Source of the DNA: a bacterium
GTDB lineage: Bacteria; SZUA-182; SZUA-191
NCBI GenBank assembly: GCA_003230535.1
Contig: QIEW01000413.1
Coordinates: forward strand, 1-12,370
Length of the DNA stretch: 12,370 nucleotides
Direction: 5' to 3'
This document shows positions 1 through 6,042 of the stretch, piece by piece; the stretch's first letter is position 1; every line of letters begins with the position of its first letter. Under the pieces are notes generated by a model that worked only from the letters and a program-made list of their open reading frames with translations, was not told the origin of the DNA and did not search any database. Made by a program: the position numbers and the translations under genes.

Positions 1-126
1 CTTCCATAGCGGGAGTTTTCGGTGATTTGCATGAAAATTTTGTTTTTTGACCGTTATTTTGTAAGCAACTGTATTCAAGTAACATTATCAAGGGTTACCG
101 TGGATTTATGAATAATCCGGGGTTAG
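1..126. repeat. Dispersed repeat, copy 1 (partner at 9073-9198)
   Basis: This stretch matches 9073-9198 in the same orientation, at roughly 86% identity by eye with two single-base gaps. Shared blocks include CTTCCATAGCGG, TTTTGTTTTTTGACCG and CCGTGGATTTATGAATAAT. The right end runs into the stop codon of the ZIP gene, exactly as copy 2 runs into the stop codon of pdxJ. The left end is cut by the window edge. No reading frame stays open in both copies, so it looks non-coding, probably a miniature mobile or intergenic element. I see no gene in this stretch. Confidence 0.85.
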
Positions 127-851
127 TGAGAATGTATTGTTTTAGTTAGTAGAAACATGAAGCCTACTCCAAAAAACACCAGGAAAATATTTGACTTCTT
201 GTAATCCTTATGGGTTTCAGGAAGTAAATCGGTGGCGGCTATATAGAGGAACGTCCCGGCGGTAAAGGCTAGTAATGCTGCCAGGATACTAGGATGTAAG
301 TCTCTGGCCGCAGCATAAGATAATATGACTCCCACCGGAGTAGCTAATGCTACCGATATGGCAAAAAATAAAATGCGCCGACGCGGAAATTCCGCTTTCA
401 AAAGAAGGGCGGTCGTCAGCACTCCCTCGGGGAATTCATGGAAGATTACCGCTAAGGCGATCATTATTCCCAACCCTTTCATCAGTCCAAATCCAGCGCC
501 TATGGCGATCCCATCCACCAGCGAGTGAAACAGGAGCCCTAAGAAAGACATCCAACCTACTATTTGATGCCTGGGGCAGTCTCCCTCGGGACAAGAATGA
601 ATAATCACCATGTTTTCCAACAAATAAAACGACAGGAACCCAAGCAATACAAATAACAAGCTCTGCTTGGGTAAGATTTCCATCGCCTCAGGAATTAACT
701 CCAGGAAACTGGCCCCTAACAGCACCCCCACAGCCAAGGACACAAAATAAACCGAATAGCGCTCGAAACCCTCCTTATACAAAACAAGCAGCATGCCGAT
801 GATGTTTGCCACACCTGATAACGTACCATAAAATATTACTTCCGGCCACAA
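123..851 (-). CDS. ZIP-family divalent metal transporter
   Basis: A 242-residue inner-membrane protein of the ZIP (GufA/ZupT-like) family, which moves divalent metals such as Zn, Fe, Mn or Co into the cytoplasm. The ZIP signature is complete: FHSLVDG with His109 and Asp113 in one helix, HEFPEG with His138, Glu139 and Glu142 in the next, and a later ATDLLPE motif. The loop around residues 85-95 (HSCPEGDCPRH) is rich in Cys and His and could bind metal. About seven or eight hydrophobic segments are visible, and the length is normal. The start is a TTG at 851-849 with AAAGG eight bases upstream; the next Met, residue 20, would remove the first helix. It overlaps the end of cbiA by 16 nt, so translation is probably coupled. 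This context suggests cobalt supply for B12, but the metal cannot be read from sequence. Confidence 0.88.
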   Translation of the reverse strand: MWPEVIFYGTLSGVANIIGMLLVLYKEGFERYSVYFVSLAVGVLLGASFLELIPEAMEILPKQSLLFVLLGFLSFYLLENMVIIHSCPEGDCPRHQIVGWMSFLGLLFHSLVDGIAIGAGFGLMKGLGIMIALAVIFHEFPEGVLTTALLLKAEFPRRRILFFAISVALATPVGVILSYAAARDLHPSILAALLAFTAGTFLYIAATDLLPETHKDYKKSNIFLVFFGVGFMFLLTKTIHSH

Positions 852-2371
852 AATATCGACCTTTCATATCCGGCGCAAAAATCCATGTATCTTTCCGCCC
901 ATTTTATATTAGCTCCAAAGTGGAGATGTATGTAGGAGGCCAGGACGTTATCTTTAGCATAGCCTTCAAGCCGAGGCGCTTCCTGGTTATGGGCGGACAC
1001 TTCATAGGCCCGGGGAGTATCGGCTGGAAATTCAGTGAGCGTCGACCAGTGAAAGCGATGGCCTGTCAACTGTTCTCCGGCAGAGGCCAGTATATTGTCC
1101 CTGACAGCCCGGGCCTGAACATAGCCCAATGCCTGACGCTTCTTCTGTAGCCTGGCTTTACCGGGGACAATACCCGCCAATGGATAAAAGCTGCCGTCTG
1201 CCGCCTCTAAGCCTTGCGAAAGATAGATTAACCCGCCGCACTCGGCGTAGATGGGCATTCCCTGACGGGCTGCTTCCCTGATATCCTCGTGTAAGCATTG
1301 TTTCCGGGAAAGTTCCTTGATGAATATTTCCGGAAACCCCCCGCCTAAGTATAGCCCGTGAATTCCAGGAGGCAAAGCCTGATCCTGGAGCGGACTAAAA
1401 CAGACTAATTCGGCCCCCAGATGGGCCAACAACTCTAAGTTATCCTCATAATAAAAGTTGAATGCCGCATCCTTGGCCACCCCTAATCTTACCTTATGCG
1501 GCTTGATATTGGAATTGAAGAGACGCGGTTTATATGCAGACAAGGCCGGCGCGGTTTTAGCCAGCTCCAAAATACGTTTTAGCTCCAACCCCGTTTCTAT
1601 AGCCTCATCCAGCCTATTCCAAAATACGTCTACAACCCCAGACTTGGCAGTGACTGTTCCAGAGTCGGCAGCGACGCCTTGCCACTGCTCCTCAGCGGGC
1701 ACCAAACCCAAATAACGCTCCGGAATATGAAGCGCCGCATCCCTGGGGATGCAGCCCAGGACAGGCAAGCCGGCGCCCTGTTCTACCGCCCGTTTTATCT
1801 CCTGATAATGTCTTGAGCTGCCCACCTGGGTTATGATTGTTCCCACCAGGTTTACTTCCCGGTCATATTCCCGGAAACCGAGGGCGTAAGCGCCTGCCGA
1901 GGCGCTGAGACGCCTGGCATCTATTAACAGGATTACCGGACAGGAGAGTAATTTAGCCACATGGGCGGCGCTGCCCGGGGGACTAAGTTCATACTGGGAG
2001 GCTCCGTCACCTTCCCCTGAAACATCTCTGATTTTCCCGTCATAGAGACCCATTACTCCTTCAATGATTGCTAAATCCGCTCCTGAACCGGAATGGCTGA
2101 ATAATTCCTGCACCGCCTCAGGAGAAAGGAGCCAACTATCCAGATTTCTGGCGCGCTGGCCGCAAGCAAGCTGGTGGTAGCCGGGGTCAATGTAATCCGG
2201 CCCGACTTTATAGGGTTGAATTTTGAGGCCCATCCTGGCATAGGCGCGTTCCAGCCCGATGGAAACCAAGGTCTTGCCCACCCCGCTGGCGGTCCCGGCT
2301 ATAACCAGCCTCGGTAAGGTCATCGGCCCAAGGGGATTAGACCCGGAGATTGTCGTGTCTAAGGAAGCCAC
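836..2371 (-). CDS. cbiA: Cobyrinate a,c-diamide synthase CbiA
   Basis: A 511-residue ATP- and glutamine-dependent amidotransferase that amidates the a and c side chains of cobyrinate in the anaerobic cobalamin route. The N-terminal synthetase domain has the P-loop GTASGVGKT at 26-34 and the family motif KVGPDYIDPGYH at 55-66. The C-terminal class I glutaminase domain has the nucleophile Cys378 in YAECGG and the catalytic histidine region ASYIHLHFG near 479-486. A low-complexity linker, about 230-250, lies in the first half. The start is GTG at 2371, overlapping cobK by 13 nt, with AGGA close upstream. An internal ATG (residue 17, at 2323) is an alternative just before the conserved core but has no clear ribosome binding site. 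Length is slightly above the usual 450-460. Cytoplasmic. Confidence 0.96.
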   Translation of the reverse strand: MASLDTTISGSNPLGPMTLPRLVIAGTASGVGKTLVSIGLERAYARMGLKIQPYKVGPDYIDPGYHQLACGQRARNLDSWLLSPEAVQELFSHSGSGADLAIIEGVMGLYDGKIRDVSGEGDGASQYELSPPGSAAHVAKLLSCPVILLIDARRLSASAGAYALGFREYDREVNLVGTIITQVGSSRHYQEIKRAVEQGAGLPVLGCIPRDAALHIPERYLGLVPAEEQWQGVAADSGTVTAKSGVVDVFWNRLDEAIETGLELKRILELAKTAPALSAYKPRLFNSNIKPHKVRLGVAKDAAFNFYYEDNLELLAHLGAELVCFSPLQDQALPPGIHGLYLGGGFPEIFIKELSRKQCLHEDIREAARQGMPIYAECGGLIYLSQGLEAADGSFYPLAGIVPGKARLQKKRQALGYVQARAVRDNILASAGEQLTGHRFHWSTLTEFPADTPRAYEVSAHNQEAPRLEGYAKDNVLASYIHLHFGANIKWAERYMDFCAGYERSIFCGRK

Positions 2372-3135
2372 TTTCCTAATACCTCTATTACTTTTGGGGG
2401 ACTATCCACCACTTCCGGGTAATCGACTTTTGGCCGCTCCACCATTACCGCCGGAAGCCCCAGGGAAACCGCGGCCTCCAGCTTCTCCGGCGTACCTCCG
2501 ACCTTTCCGCTGTCTTTACACACCACTACCCGACAGTTGTATTCGCGCAGTATAGAACGATTTAACTCCACTCCGCAAGCGCCCGGCAACGCTAATAGCT
2601 GGGCCGGGAAAAGTCCTAAGTCCAGGGCGGCCGATATAGCCTCCCGGCGAGGCAGAAGCCGCACCATAAGCTCCCCGCCTACATCCTGAGCCTTCTGGAC
2701 AAAAGGTCTTAGGTTTCGGACACCGATAGTAGTCATCACCTTACCTCCCAGGTGGAAGCTTAAGTTCGCCGCTTCTATAAAATCCGGGACGATTTTGACT
2801 AGGTCAGTGGAAGGCAGCAGAGTGGACGGTCGCTCCAGACGCAGGTATCTCACCCCCAAAGATTGGGCGGCAGCTATGGCACATTTAGAAATGGCGGCCG
2901 CAAAAGGATGGGTAGCATCTATAATAACTGATATTCTTCGTCCAACGATAAGTTTCTCTATGTCCGCCTGATCCAATGCTCCCTGACGACACTCACACTC
3001 TAACTTATGGGTAGGCGGCCTGAGAGCCGCTTCCCCCCAGTGAGTAGCGTAAGAAATAAGGAACCGATATCCCTTGTCTTTGAGCGCCAGAGCTACAGTT
3101 CGGCTTTCAGATGTTCCCCCTAGGAGTAAAATCAT
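2359..3135 (-). CDS. cbiJ: Cobalt-precorrin-6A reductase CobK/CbiJ
   Basis: A 258-residue NAD(P)H-dependent reductase of the CobK/CbiJ family, which reduces the macrocycle of (cobalt-)precorrin-6A after ring contraction. Family marks are the N-terminal GGTSES dinucleotide loop (6-11), IDATHPFAA (72-80), TTIGVRNL (135-142) and KDSGKVGG (207-214). The length is typical. The ATG at 3135 is preceded only by a weak AGGT about 12 bases upstream, and the 364 nt before it are repeats. A strong, unused Shine-Dalgarno lies at the end of cbiH (3495-3501), suggesting that this gene once followed cbiH directly. It overlaps cbiA downstream by 13 nt. In this anaerobic-type cluster CbiJ is the better name, but the sequence alone does not separate it from CobK. 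Confidence 0.93.
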   Translation of the reverse strand: MILLLGGTSESRTVALALKDKGYRFLISYATHWGEAALRPPTHKLECECRQGALDQADIEKLIVGRRISVIIDATHPFAAAISKCAIAAAQSLGVRYLRLERPSTLLPSTDLVKIVPDFIEAANLSFHLGGKVMTTIGVRNLRPFVQKAQDVGGELMVRLLPRREAISAALDLGLFPAQLLALPGACGVELNRSILREYNCRVVVCKDSGKVGGTPEKLEAAVSLGLPAVMVERPKVDYPEVVDSPPKVIEVLGKWLP

Positions 3136-3150
3136 AGTTCTATGTTAACC

Positions 3151-3265
3151 TGAGTTCGATATAAAATTGGATCATTCCCCTCTTTGAAAAAGAGGGGAAC
3201 CCCGAACATTAATCTTATAGGGGTAATTTTTCAATAACTTACTCAATTATCTTATGTCGAACTCA
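3151..3265. repeat. Inverted-repeat element with near-identical ends, MITE-like
   Basis: The left end TGAGTTCGATATAA (3151-3164) and the reverse complement of the right end (3252-3265, TGAGTTCGACATAA) agree at 13 of 14 positions, and similarity continues inward (AATTG). Inside is a perfect 9-bp hairpin, CCCCTCTTT-GAA-AAAGAGGGG (3177-3197). There is no open frame. The size, about 115 bp, and terminal inverted repeats fit a miniature inverted-repeat element. I see no clear target-site duplication. It lies in the 364-nt gene-free stretch between cbiH and cobK. Confidence 0.65.
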
Positions 3266-3275
3266 CATTTATGTG

Positions 3276-3332
3276 CTGTCGGGTTCTCAAACCCGACAGG
3301 CTGAATGAGTGGCAGGTTTGAGAACCTGCCAC
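3276..3332. repeat. Pair of hairpins with TGAG/CTCA loops
   Basis: Two perfect 10-bp stem-loops lie side by side. The first is CTGTCGGGTT-CTCA-AACCCGACAG (3276-3299) and the second is GTGGCAGGTT-TGAG-AACCTGCCAC (3309-3332). The loops are reverse complements of each other, so the two units sit in opposite orientation. The stems differ, but every change is paired. A similar unit occurs at 5844-5869. Function unknown; neither is followed by a clear T-run. Confidence 0.7.
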
Positions 3333-3394
3333 CACCTAAGATGACAGCCTGTATGCTTCCCGAAGCCCACACCGTCAGGCGCGCTAAGTTCATT

Positions 3395-3474
3395 GTCATT
3401 CCCGTGAAAACGGGAATCCATAAGTTGCTGATTTTACGCAATCTGGATTCCCGATAAAAGCACTCGGGAATGAC
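3395..3474. repeat. Foldback element with GTCATTCCCG ends
   Basis: Two copies of the unit GTCATTCCCG-(6-11 nt)-CGGGAATCCA face each other at 3395-3420 and 3444-3474 (the second reversed), so the 80-bp stretch can fold on itself and each end also forms its own hairpin. Units of the type ATTCCCG...CGGGAAT are widespread in bacterial intergenic DNA, for example the dRS3-like repeats of Neisseria. A relative lies at 5899-6000. Frames through it, such as one translating NLWIPVFTGMT, are repeat artefacts rather than genes. Confidence 0.7.
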
Positions 3475-3494
3475 ATTTTAAAACTTTTGCAAGC

Positions 3495-3501
3495 ACCTCC
3501 T
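3495..3501 (-). promoter_or_regulatory. Orphan Shine-Dalgarno at the cbiH stop codon
   Basis: AGGAGGT, a full match to the anti-Shine-Dalgarno, overlaps the TAG stop of cbiH. The only nearby starts give trivial frames: TTG, then three codons and a stop, or a repeat-derived 29-codon frame from an ATG about 20 bases on. The next real gene, cobK, starts 360 nt further on, beyond the repeat cluster. The site is best read as the displaced ribosome binding site of a gene that used to start here. Confidence 0.5.
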
Positions 3502-4354
3502 ATGTTAGAGAGTAGCCTCGCTTAGTGACGAAAAATCCGTTATAAACAAAGCTTTGAGTGTTCCCCACAATAACCGTGCAGAGCATATCTACCTCTTCCC
3601 GGCCCAGATGCTTAAGATCCGTAAGCCACGCTTTCTCTTCCGGACGGCCAACCTCCCTTACAATCCCTACCGGAGTGGAAGCCGGTCTGTATTGGAGAAG
3701 AATTTCCCGGGCGCATCCTAGCTGCCAGTCCCGTCCCTGGCTTTTGGGATTGTAAATCACTAATACCATATCTGCCGCGGCAACAGCCTGAAGACGCTTT
3801 TCAATCGTCTCCCAAGGAGTAAGCAGGTCGCTGAGGCTGATTACCGCAAAGTCATTCATGAGCGGAGCTCCTAAGGCGGCGGCCGCCAGAGACGCCGCCG
3901 TTACGCCGGGGATTACTTCCAGCGGAACAAGTTCCCCTTCCGCCCGGAGCGTTTCTATCGCCGGTCCGGCACAACCATAGATACCTGCATCCCCGCTGCT
4001 TACCACTGCCACTGTTTTACCGGCTTTTACCAGAGGAATAGCCGCTTTTGCCCGGCCCAACTCACCCCCCATGGCCGAGCTGATTATTTCTTTACCGGCG
4101 ACCAGAGGGCCCAGGAGATCTATGTATCTTTGGTAACCGATAACCACATCAGCAGCTTCGATAACCTCTCTTGCCCGGGGAGTCAGCCCCGGCGGTGATC
4201 CGGCTCCTAAGCCTACCAGATAAAGCTTTCCTCGGCCAGGGCTACGGTGACCTTCCCGATCCGCTGTTTGGGAAGGATCAGACGAGTATGCTTCCCCCCC
4301 AATATGGCGCAAGGTTCGGCTACCGCTCCTACGCCGATCCGCTTGGTTATCCAT
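3500..4354 (-). CDS. cbiH: Cobalt-precorrin-3/precorrin-3B C17-methyltransferase CbiH
   Basis: A SAM-dependent tetrapyrrole methylase (CbiH/CobJ family) that methylates C17 and contracts the ring. The core begins at GKLYLVGLGAG (42-52) and carries GYQRYIDLL, the SAM-loop GDAGIYG (121-127), VIPGVTAA (148-155), NDFAVISLSDLLTPW (167-181), YNPKSQGR and VGNTQS. From residue 42 the core is 243 residues, the usual full length. The 41 residues before it are Arg-, Ser- and Gly-rich, resemble nothing I know, and lie inside the other frame of cbiG, giving a 142-nt overlap. There is no ATG, GTG or TTG nearer the core except a TTG at 4312. The ATG at 4354 has AGGAGG four bases upstream, so I keep it with reservation. 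A -1 frameshift from cbiG is an alternative. Confidence 0.9.
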   Translation of the reverse strand: MDNQADRRRSGSRTLRHIGGEAYSSDPSQTADREGHRSPGRGKLYLVGLGAGSPPGLTPRAREVIEAADVVIGYQRYIDLLGPLVAGKEIISSAMGGELGRAKAAIPLVKAGKTVAVVSSGDAGIYGCAGPAIETLRAEGELVPLEVIPGVTAASLAAAALGAPLMNDFAVISLSDLLTPWETIEKRLQAVAAADMVLVIYNPKSQGRDWQLGCAREILLQYRPASTPVGIVREVGRPEEKAWLTDLKHLGREEVDMLCTVIVGNTQSFVYNGFFVTKRGYSLT

Positions 4355-4965
4355 TCTTCCTCCTTGACGTAGCTAAACTGCCGTAACAAATCCCGGGGAA
4401 TGAACCCCAGCGGACGATCCAATATCTCAGCCGCCGCCCATATCCCCGGCTCATCCCGCTTCAAGTCTATGGTACTTATCTTGCGCACATCCTCTAAAGA
4501 TTTTTCGGCCAGGTTCAGAGATTTGTTTATAGCCAAGATTATCTCCTCTTCCGGGACGCCCCGCCGACAACCCAGACCCACGATCAGGCGACGGCGGGCT
4601 TCCGTAGATGTGGTAATCACCGCCTCAGCCCCCAGGTATGCCGCTACCTTAGCGGCCAAAGCATTAGCCCCTCCCTCATGCCCGCATAACACACTGATAC
4701 AGAACCGACCCAGCTCATCCACCACCACCACCGCCGGATCATCATGCTTACTCTGTAGCTGTGGAGCTATGACCCTGATTACCAAGCCCAGGGGGGCGAT
4801 AAATATCCAGCCTTGGAATTGAGTGAAACACTCCTTAACCAGATTGGCCGTTTTCCTATTATGCCGGCGGGGGAATAGCAGGGTAACTTCATCAGGAAGG
4901 AGTTTTCCCAGATGCTCAGCCAGGCGCTGACTGCGAGAGTTGATGGCCAGGACAGCTATTTTCAT
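4213..4965 (-). CDS. cbiG: Cobalt-precorrin-5A hydrolase CbiG, compact form
   Basis: CbiG opens the delta-lactone of cobalt-precorrin-5A and releases acetaldehyde, a step specific to the anaerobic B12 pathway. The N-terminal CbiG domain is clear at about 49-122: GWIFIAPLGLVIR, VVVVDELGRF and GHEGGAN (95-101), ending VITTSTEA. The C-terminal domain follows at once from LIVGLGCRRGV (127-137) to GVGAVAEPCAI and VTVALAE (239-245). The usual middle domain of roughly 90 residues between them appears absent, which explains 250 residues instead of about 350. The ATG overlaps the cobM stop (ATGA, 4 nt). Codons 222-224 and their flanks contain a run of seven G (4294-4300) read as G-GGG-GGG, from which a -1 slip would enter the cbiH frame. 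The C-terminus is complete in the zero frame, so this is not simply a broken gene. Confidence 0.9.
   Translation of the reverse strand: MKIAVLAINSRSQRLAEHLGKLLPDEVTLLFPRRHNRKTANLVKECFTQFQGWIFIAPLGLVIRVIAPQLQSKHDDPAVVVVDELGRFCISVLCGHEGGANALAAKVAAYLGAEAVITTSTEARRRLIVGLGCRRGVPEEEIILAINKSLNLAEKSLEDVRKISTIDLKRDEPGIWAAAEILDRPLGFIPRDLLRQFSYVKEEEWITKRIGVGAVAEPCAILGGKHTRLILPKQRIGKVTVALAEESFIW
4294..4300 (-). other. In-frame G7 slippery run in the cbiG/cbiH overlap
   Basis: On the coding strand the cbiG codons TTG GGG GGG AAG contain the heptamer G-GGG-GGG, which fits the X-XXY-YYZ pattern for -1 slippage. A -1 shift leads straight into the open cbiH frame, giving a predicted CbiG(1-224)-CbiH fusion of about 488 residues. 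Homopolymer runs are also typical sites of sequencing error or phase variation. There is no experimental sign of frameshifting in the sequence itself. Confidence 0.35.
4359..4364 (-). promoter_or_regulatory. Internal Shine-Dalgarno for cbiH inside cbiG
   Basis: AGGAGG lies four bases before the ATG at 4354 used for cbiH. It is built from cbiG codons for Lys-Glu-Glu-Glu (201-204). The match is strong but could be a by-product of the acidic stretch; the spacing is a little short. Confidence 0.5.
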
Positions 4966-5705
4966 CTAAATCCGTGACTAAAATTATGGGCATAGAGCCG
5001 GGAAGGCTTGTACTTGTCTTGTAGAGCTGATCCTACAATAATAAGGGCGCTCCGTTCCAACCCGGCCTGATGTACTTTAGAGACAATGTCTGTCAGGCGG
5101 CCCCTGATTACCTGTTCGTCCGGCCAGGAGGCCCGGCTGACCACGGCAACCGGTGTCTTTGGAGGATAAGAACCAAGAAGCTTCTCTACCACCCGCTCTA
5201 TTTTATGCACGCTCAAGAAAATGACCATTGTAGCTCTGGCTTGAGCCAGGCGGGCTAAATCCTCGGCCTCCGGCACCGGCGTCCGGCCGGAAAGCCGGGT
5301 CAGGATTACTGTCTGGGTCAATTCCGGAGAGGTAAGCTCCCGACGCATAGCAGCGGCGGCAGCGGAAAAAGATGATACGCCGGGAATTACCTCATATGGT
5401 ATCCCATGTTCATCCAGCCAGTCCATCTGCTCTCCAATGGCTCCGTAAAGGCTGGGATCGCCGCTATGAAGGCGCACTGTATCCCGGCTTTCCTCCTTGG
5501 CCCGGATATAAATTGTACAAACTTCTTCTAGGGTAAGTTTTGAGCTGTCATGTAGTTTAGCATCGGGTTTACAAAGCTCAAGGAGTTTTGGATTTACCAG
5601 AGAACCTGCATAAATCACTGTCGGAGCATGGGATAATATTCTGGCCCCCCGCACAGTAATAAGCTCCGCATCCCCCGGCCCCGCCCCAATAAAATATACC
5701 TTCAT
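4962..5705 (-). CDS. cbiF: Cobalt-precorrin-4/precorrin-4 C11-methyltransferase CbiF/CobM
   Basis: A 247-residue SAM-dependent methylase acting on C11 of the contracted macrocycle. The family motifs are in place: GAGPGD (7-12), IYAGSLV (31-37), the SAM-site SGDPSLYGA (81-89), VIPGVSSFSAAAA (106-118) and TRLSGRTPVPE (136-146). These separate it from CbiH, CbiL and CbiE paralogues. Length is typical. The ATG at 5705 is preceded by GGGGGAG at good spacing. It is the first gene of the cobalamin block in this window and overlaps cbiG by 4 nt. I saw no B12-riboswitch box in the 337 nt upstream, where a weak promoter and a possible terminator of the glyQS transcript are the only signals. CbiF is preferred because CbiG is next to it. 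Confidence 0.95.
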   Translation of the reverse strand: MKVYFIGAGPGDAELITVRGARILSHAPTVIYAGSLVNPKLLELCKPDAKLHDSSKLTLEEVCTIYIRAKEESRDTVRLHSGDPSLYGAIGEQMDWLDEHGIPYEVIPGVSSFSAAAAAMRRELTSPELTQTVILTRLSGRTPVPEAEDLARLAQARATMVIFLSVHKIERVVEKLLGSYPPKTPVAVVSRASWPDEQVIRGRLTDIVSKVHQAGLERSALIIVGSALQDKYKPSRLYAHNFSHGFR

Positions 5706-5745
5706 ACTACACTCCCCCTAATACGGATGAGCCTCTTGCAAAAGC

Positions 5746-5812
5746 GCCAGGGCGGTGACCCTGGCCTACCCCCATTATCTATATAGATGTTTCGGCTTGT
5801 CTCAGGCCGAAA
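5746..5812. repeat. Two short hairpins upstream of cbiF
   Basis: The 5746-5765 hairpin pairs GCCAGGG with CCCTGGC around a 6-nt loop. The 5790-5812 hairpin pairs TTTCGGC with GCCGAAA around a 9-nt loop containing CTCA. They resemble the widespread small intergenic palindromes with flanks such as TACAGGGGCAC. In the minus-strand transcript the first would sit just ahead of the cbiF ribosome binding site. Function unknown. Confidence 0.5.
5774..5803 (-). promoter_or_regulatory. Weak candidate promoter for the cobalamin block
   Basis: On the minus strand a -10 like GATAAT (5779-5774, five of six) follows a -35 like GAGACA (5803-5798, four of six) by 18 bases. It would give a leader of about 60 nt before cbiF. 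The -35 lies within a hairpin repeat, so this is a tentative call. Confidence 0.25.
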
Positions 5813-5836
5813 CTACTACAGGGGCACGCTACCCTT

Positions 5837-5869
5837 AAAAACCGCAGTCAGGTCTGAGGACCTGACTGC
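5837..5869 (-). terminator. Candidate intrinsic terminator after glyS
   Basis: A perfect 11-bp stem, GCAGTCAGGTC with a 4-nt CTCA/TGAG loop (5844-5869), is followed on the minus strand by GGTTTTT. It lies about 170 nt after the glyS stop and would separate glyQS from the cobalamin genes. The hairpin belongs to the same loop family as 3276-3332, so it may be a repeat first and a terminator second. Confidence 0.45.
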
Positions 5870-5898
5870 ACAAGGAATAACTGGGTTTATAAAGTCTA

Positions 5899-6000
5899 TC
5901 ATTCCTGGCTTGACCAGGATATCAGACCGACTCGTCTGGGCGTAGGCGCCAGCCGGAGCCTGGTAAAAAACATATGGATTCCTGCTTCCGCAGGAATGAC
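5899..6000. repeat. Foldback element with TCATTCCTGG/CAGGAATGAC ends
   Basis: The left unit is TCATTCCTGG...CCAGGAT (5899-5920). The right unit is TGGATTCCTGC-TTCC-GCAGGAATGAC (5975-6000) in the opposite orientation. Size and end sequence match the element at 3395-3474, so they appear to be diverged copies of one family. It lies just after glyS. Frames through it, such as one translating CHSCGSRNPYV, are repeat artefacts. Confidence 0.6.
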
Positions 6001-6042
6001 AAAATAATGCAGAATAAAACCAATAACTTACGAAATGCTGCA

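Noticed and set aside
3247-3441. 64-codon minus-strand open frame between cbiH and cobK
   Set aside because: It is composed of the repeats at 3252-3265, 3276-3332 and 3395-3474. Its NLWIPVFTGMT segment is the translation of the foldback unit, and there is no conserved protein feature.
5706-6042. Cobalamin riboswitch upstream of cbiF
   Set aside because: The GTCAGG...CCTGAC words there are a simple 11-bp hairpin. I do not find the B12-box arrangement or the other conserved riboswitch parts.
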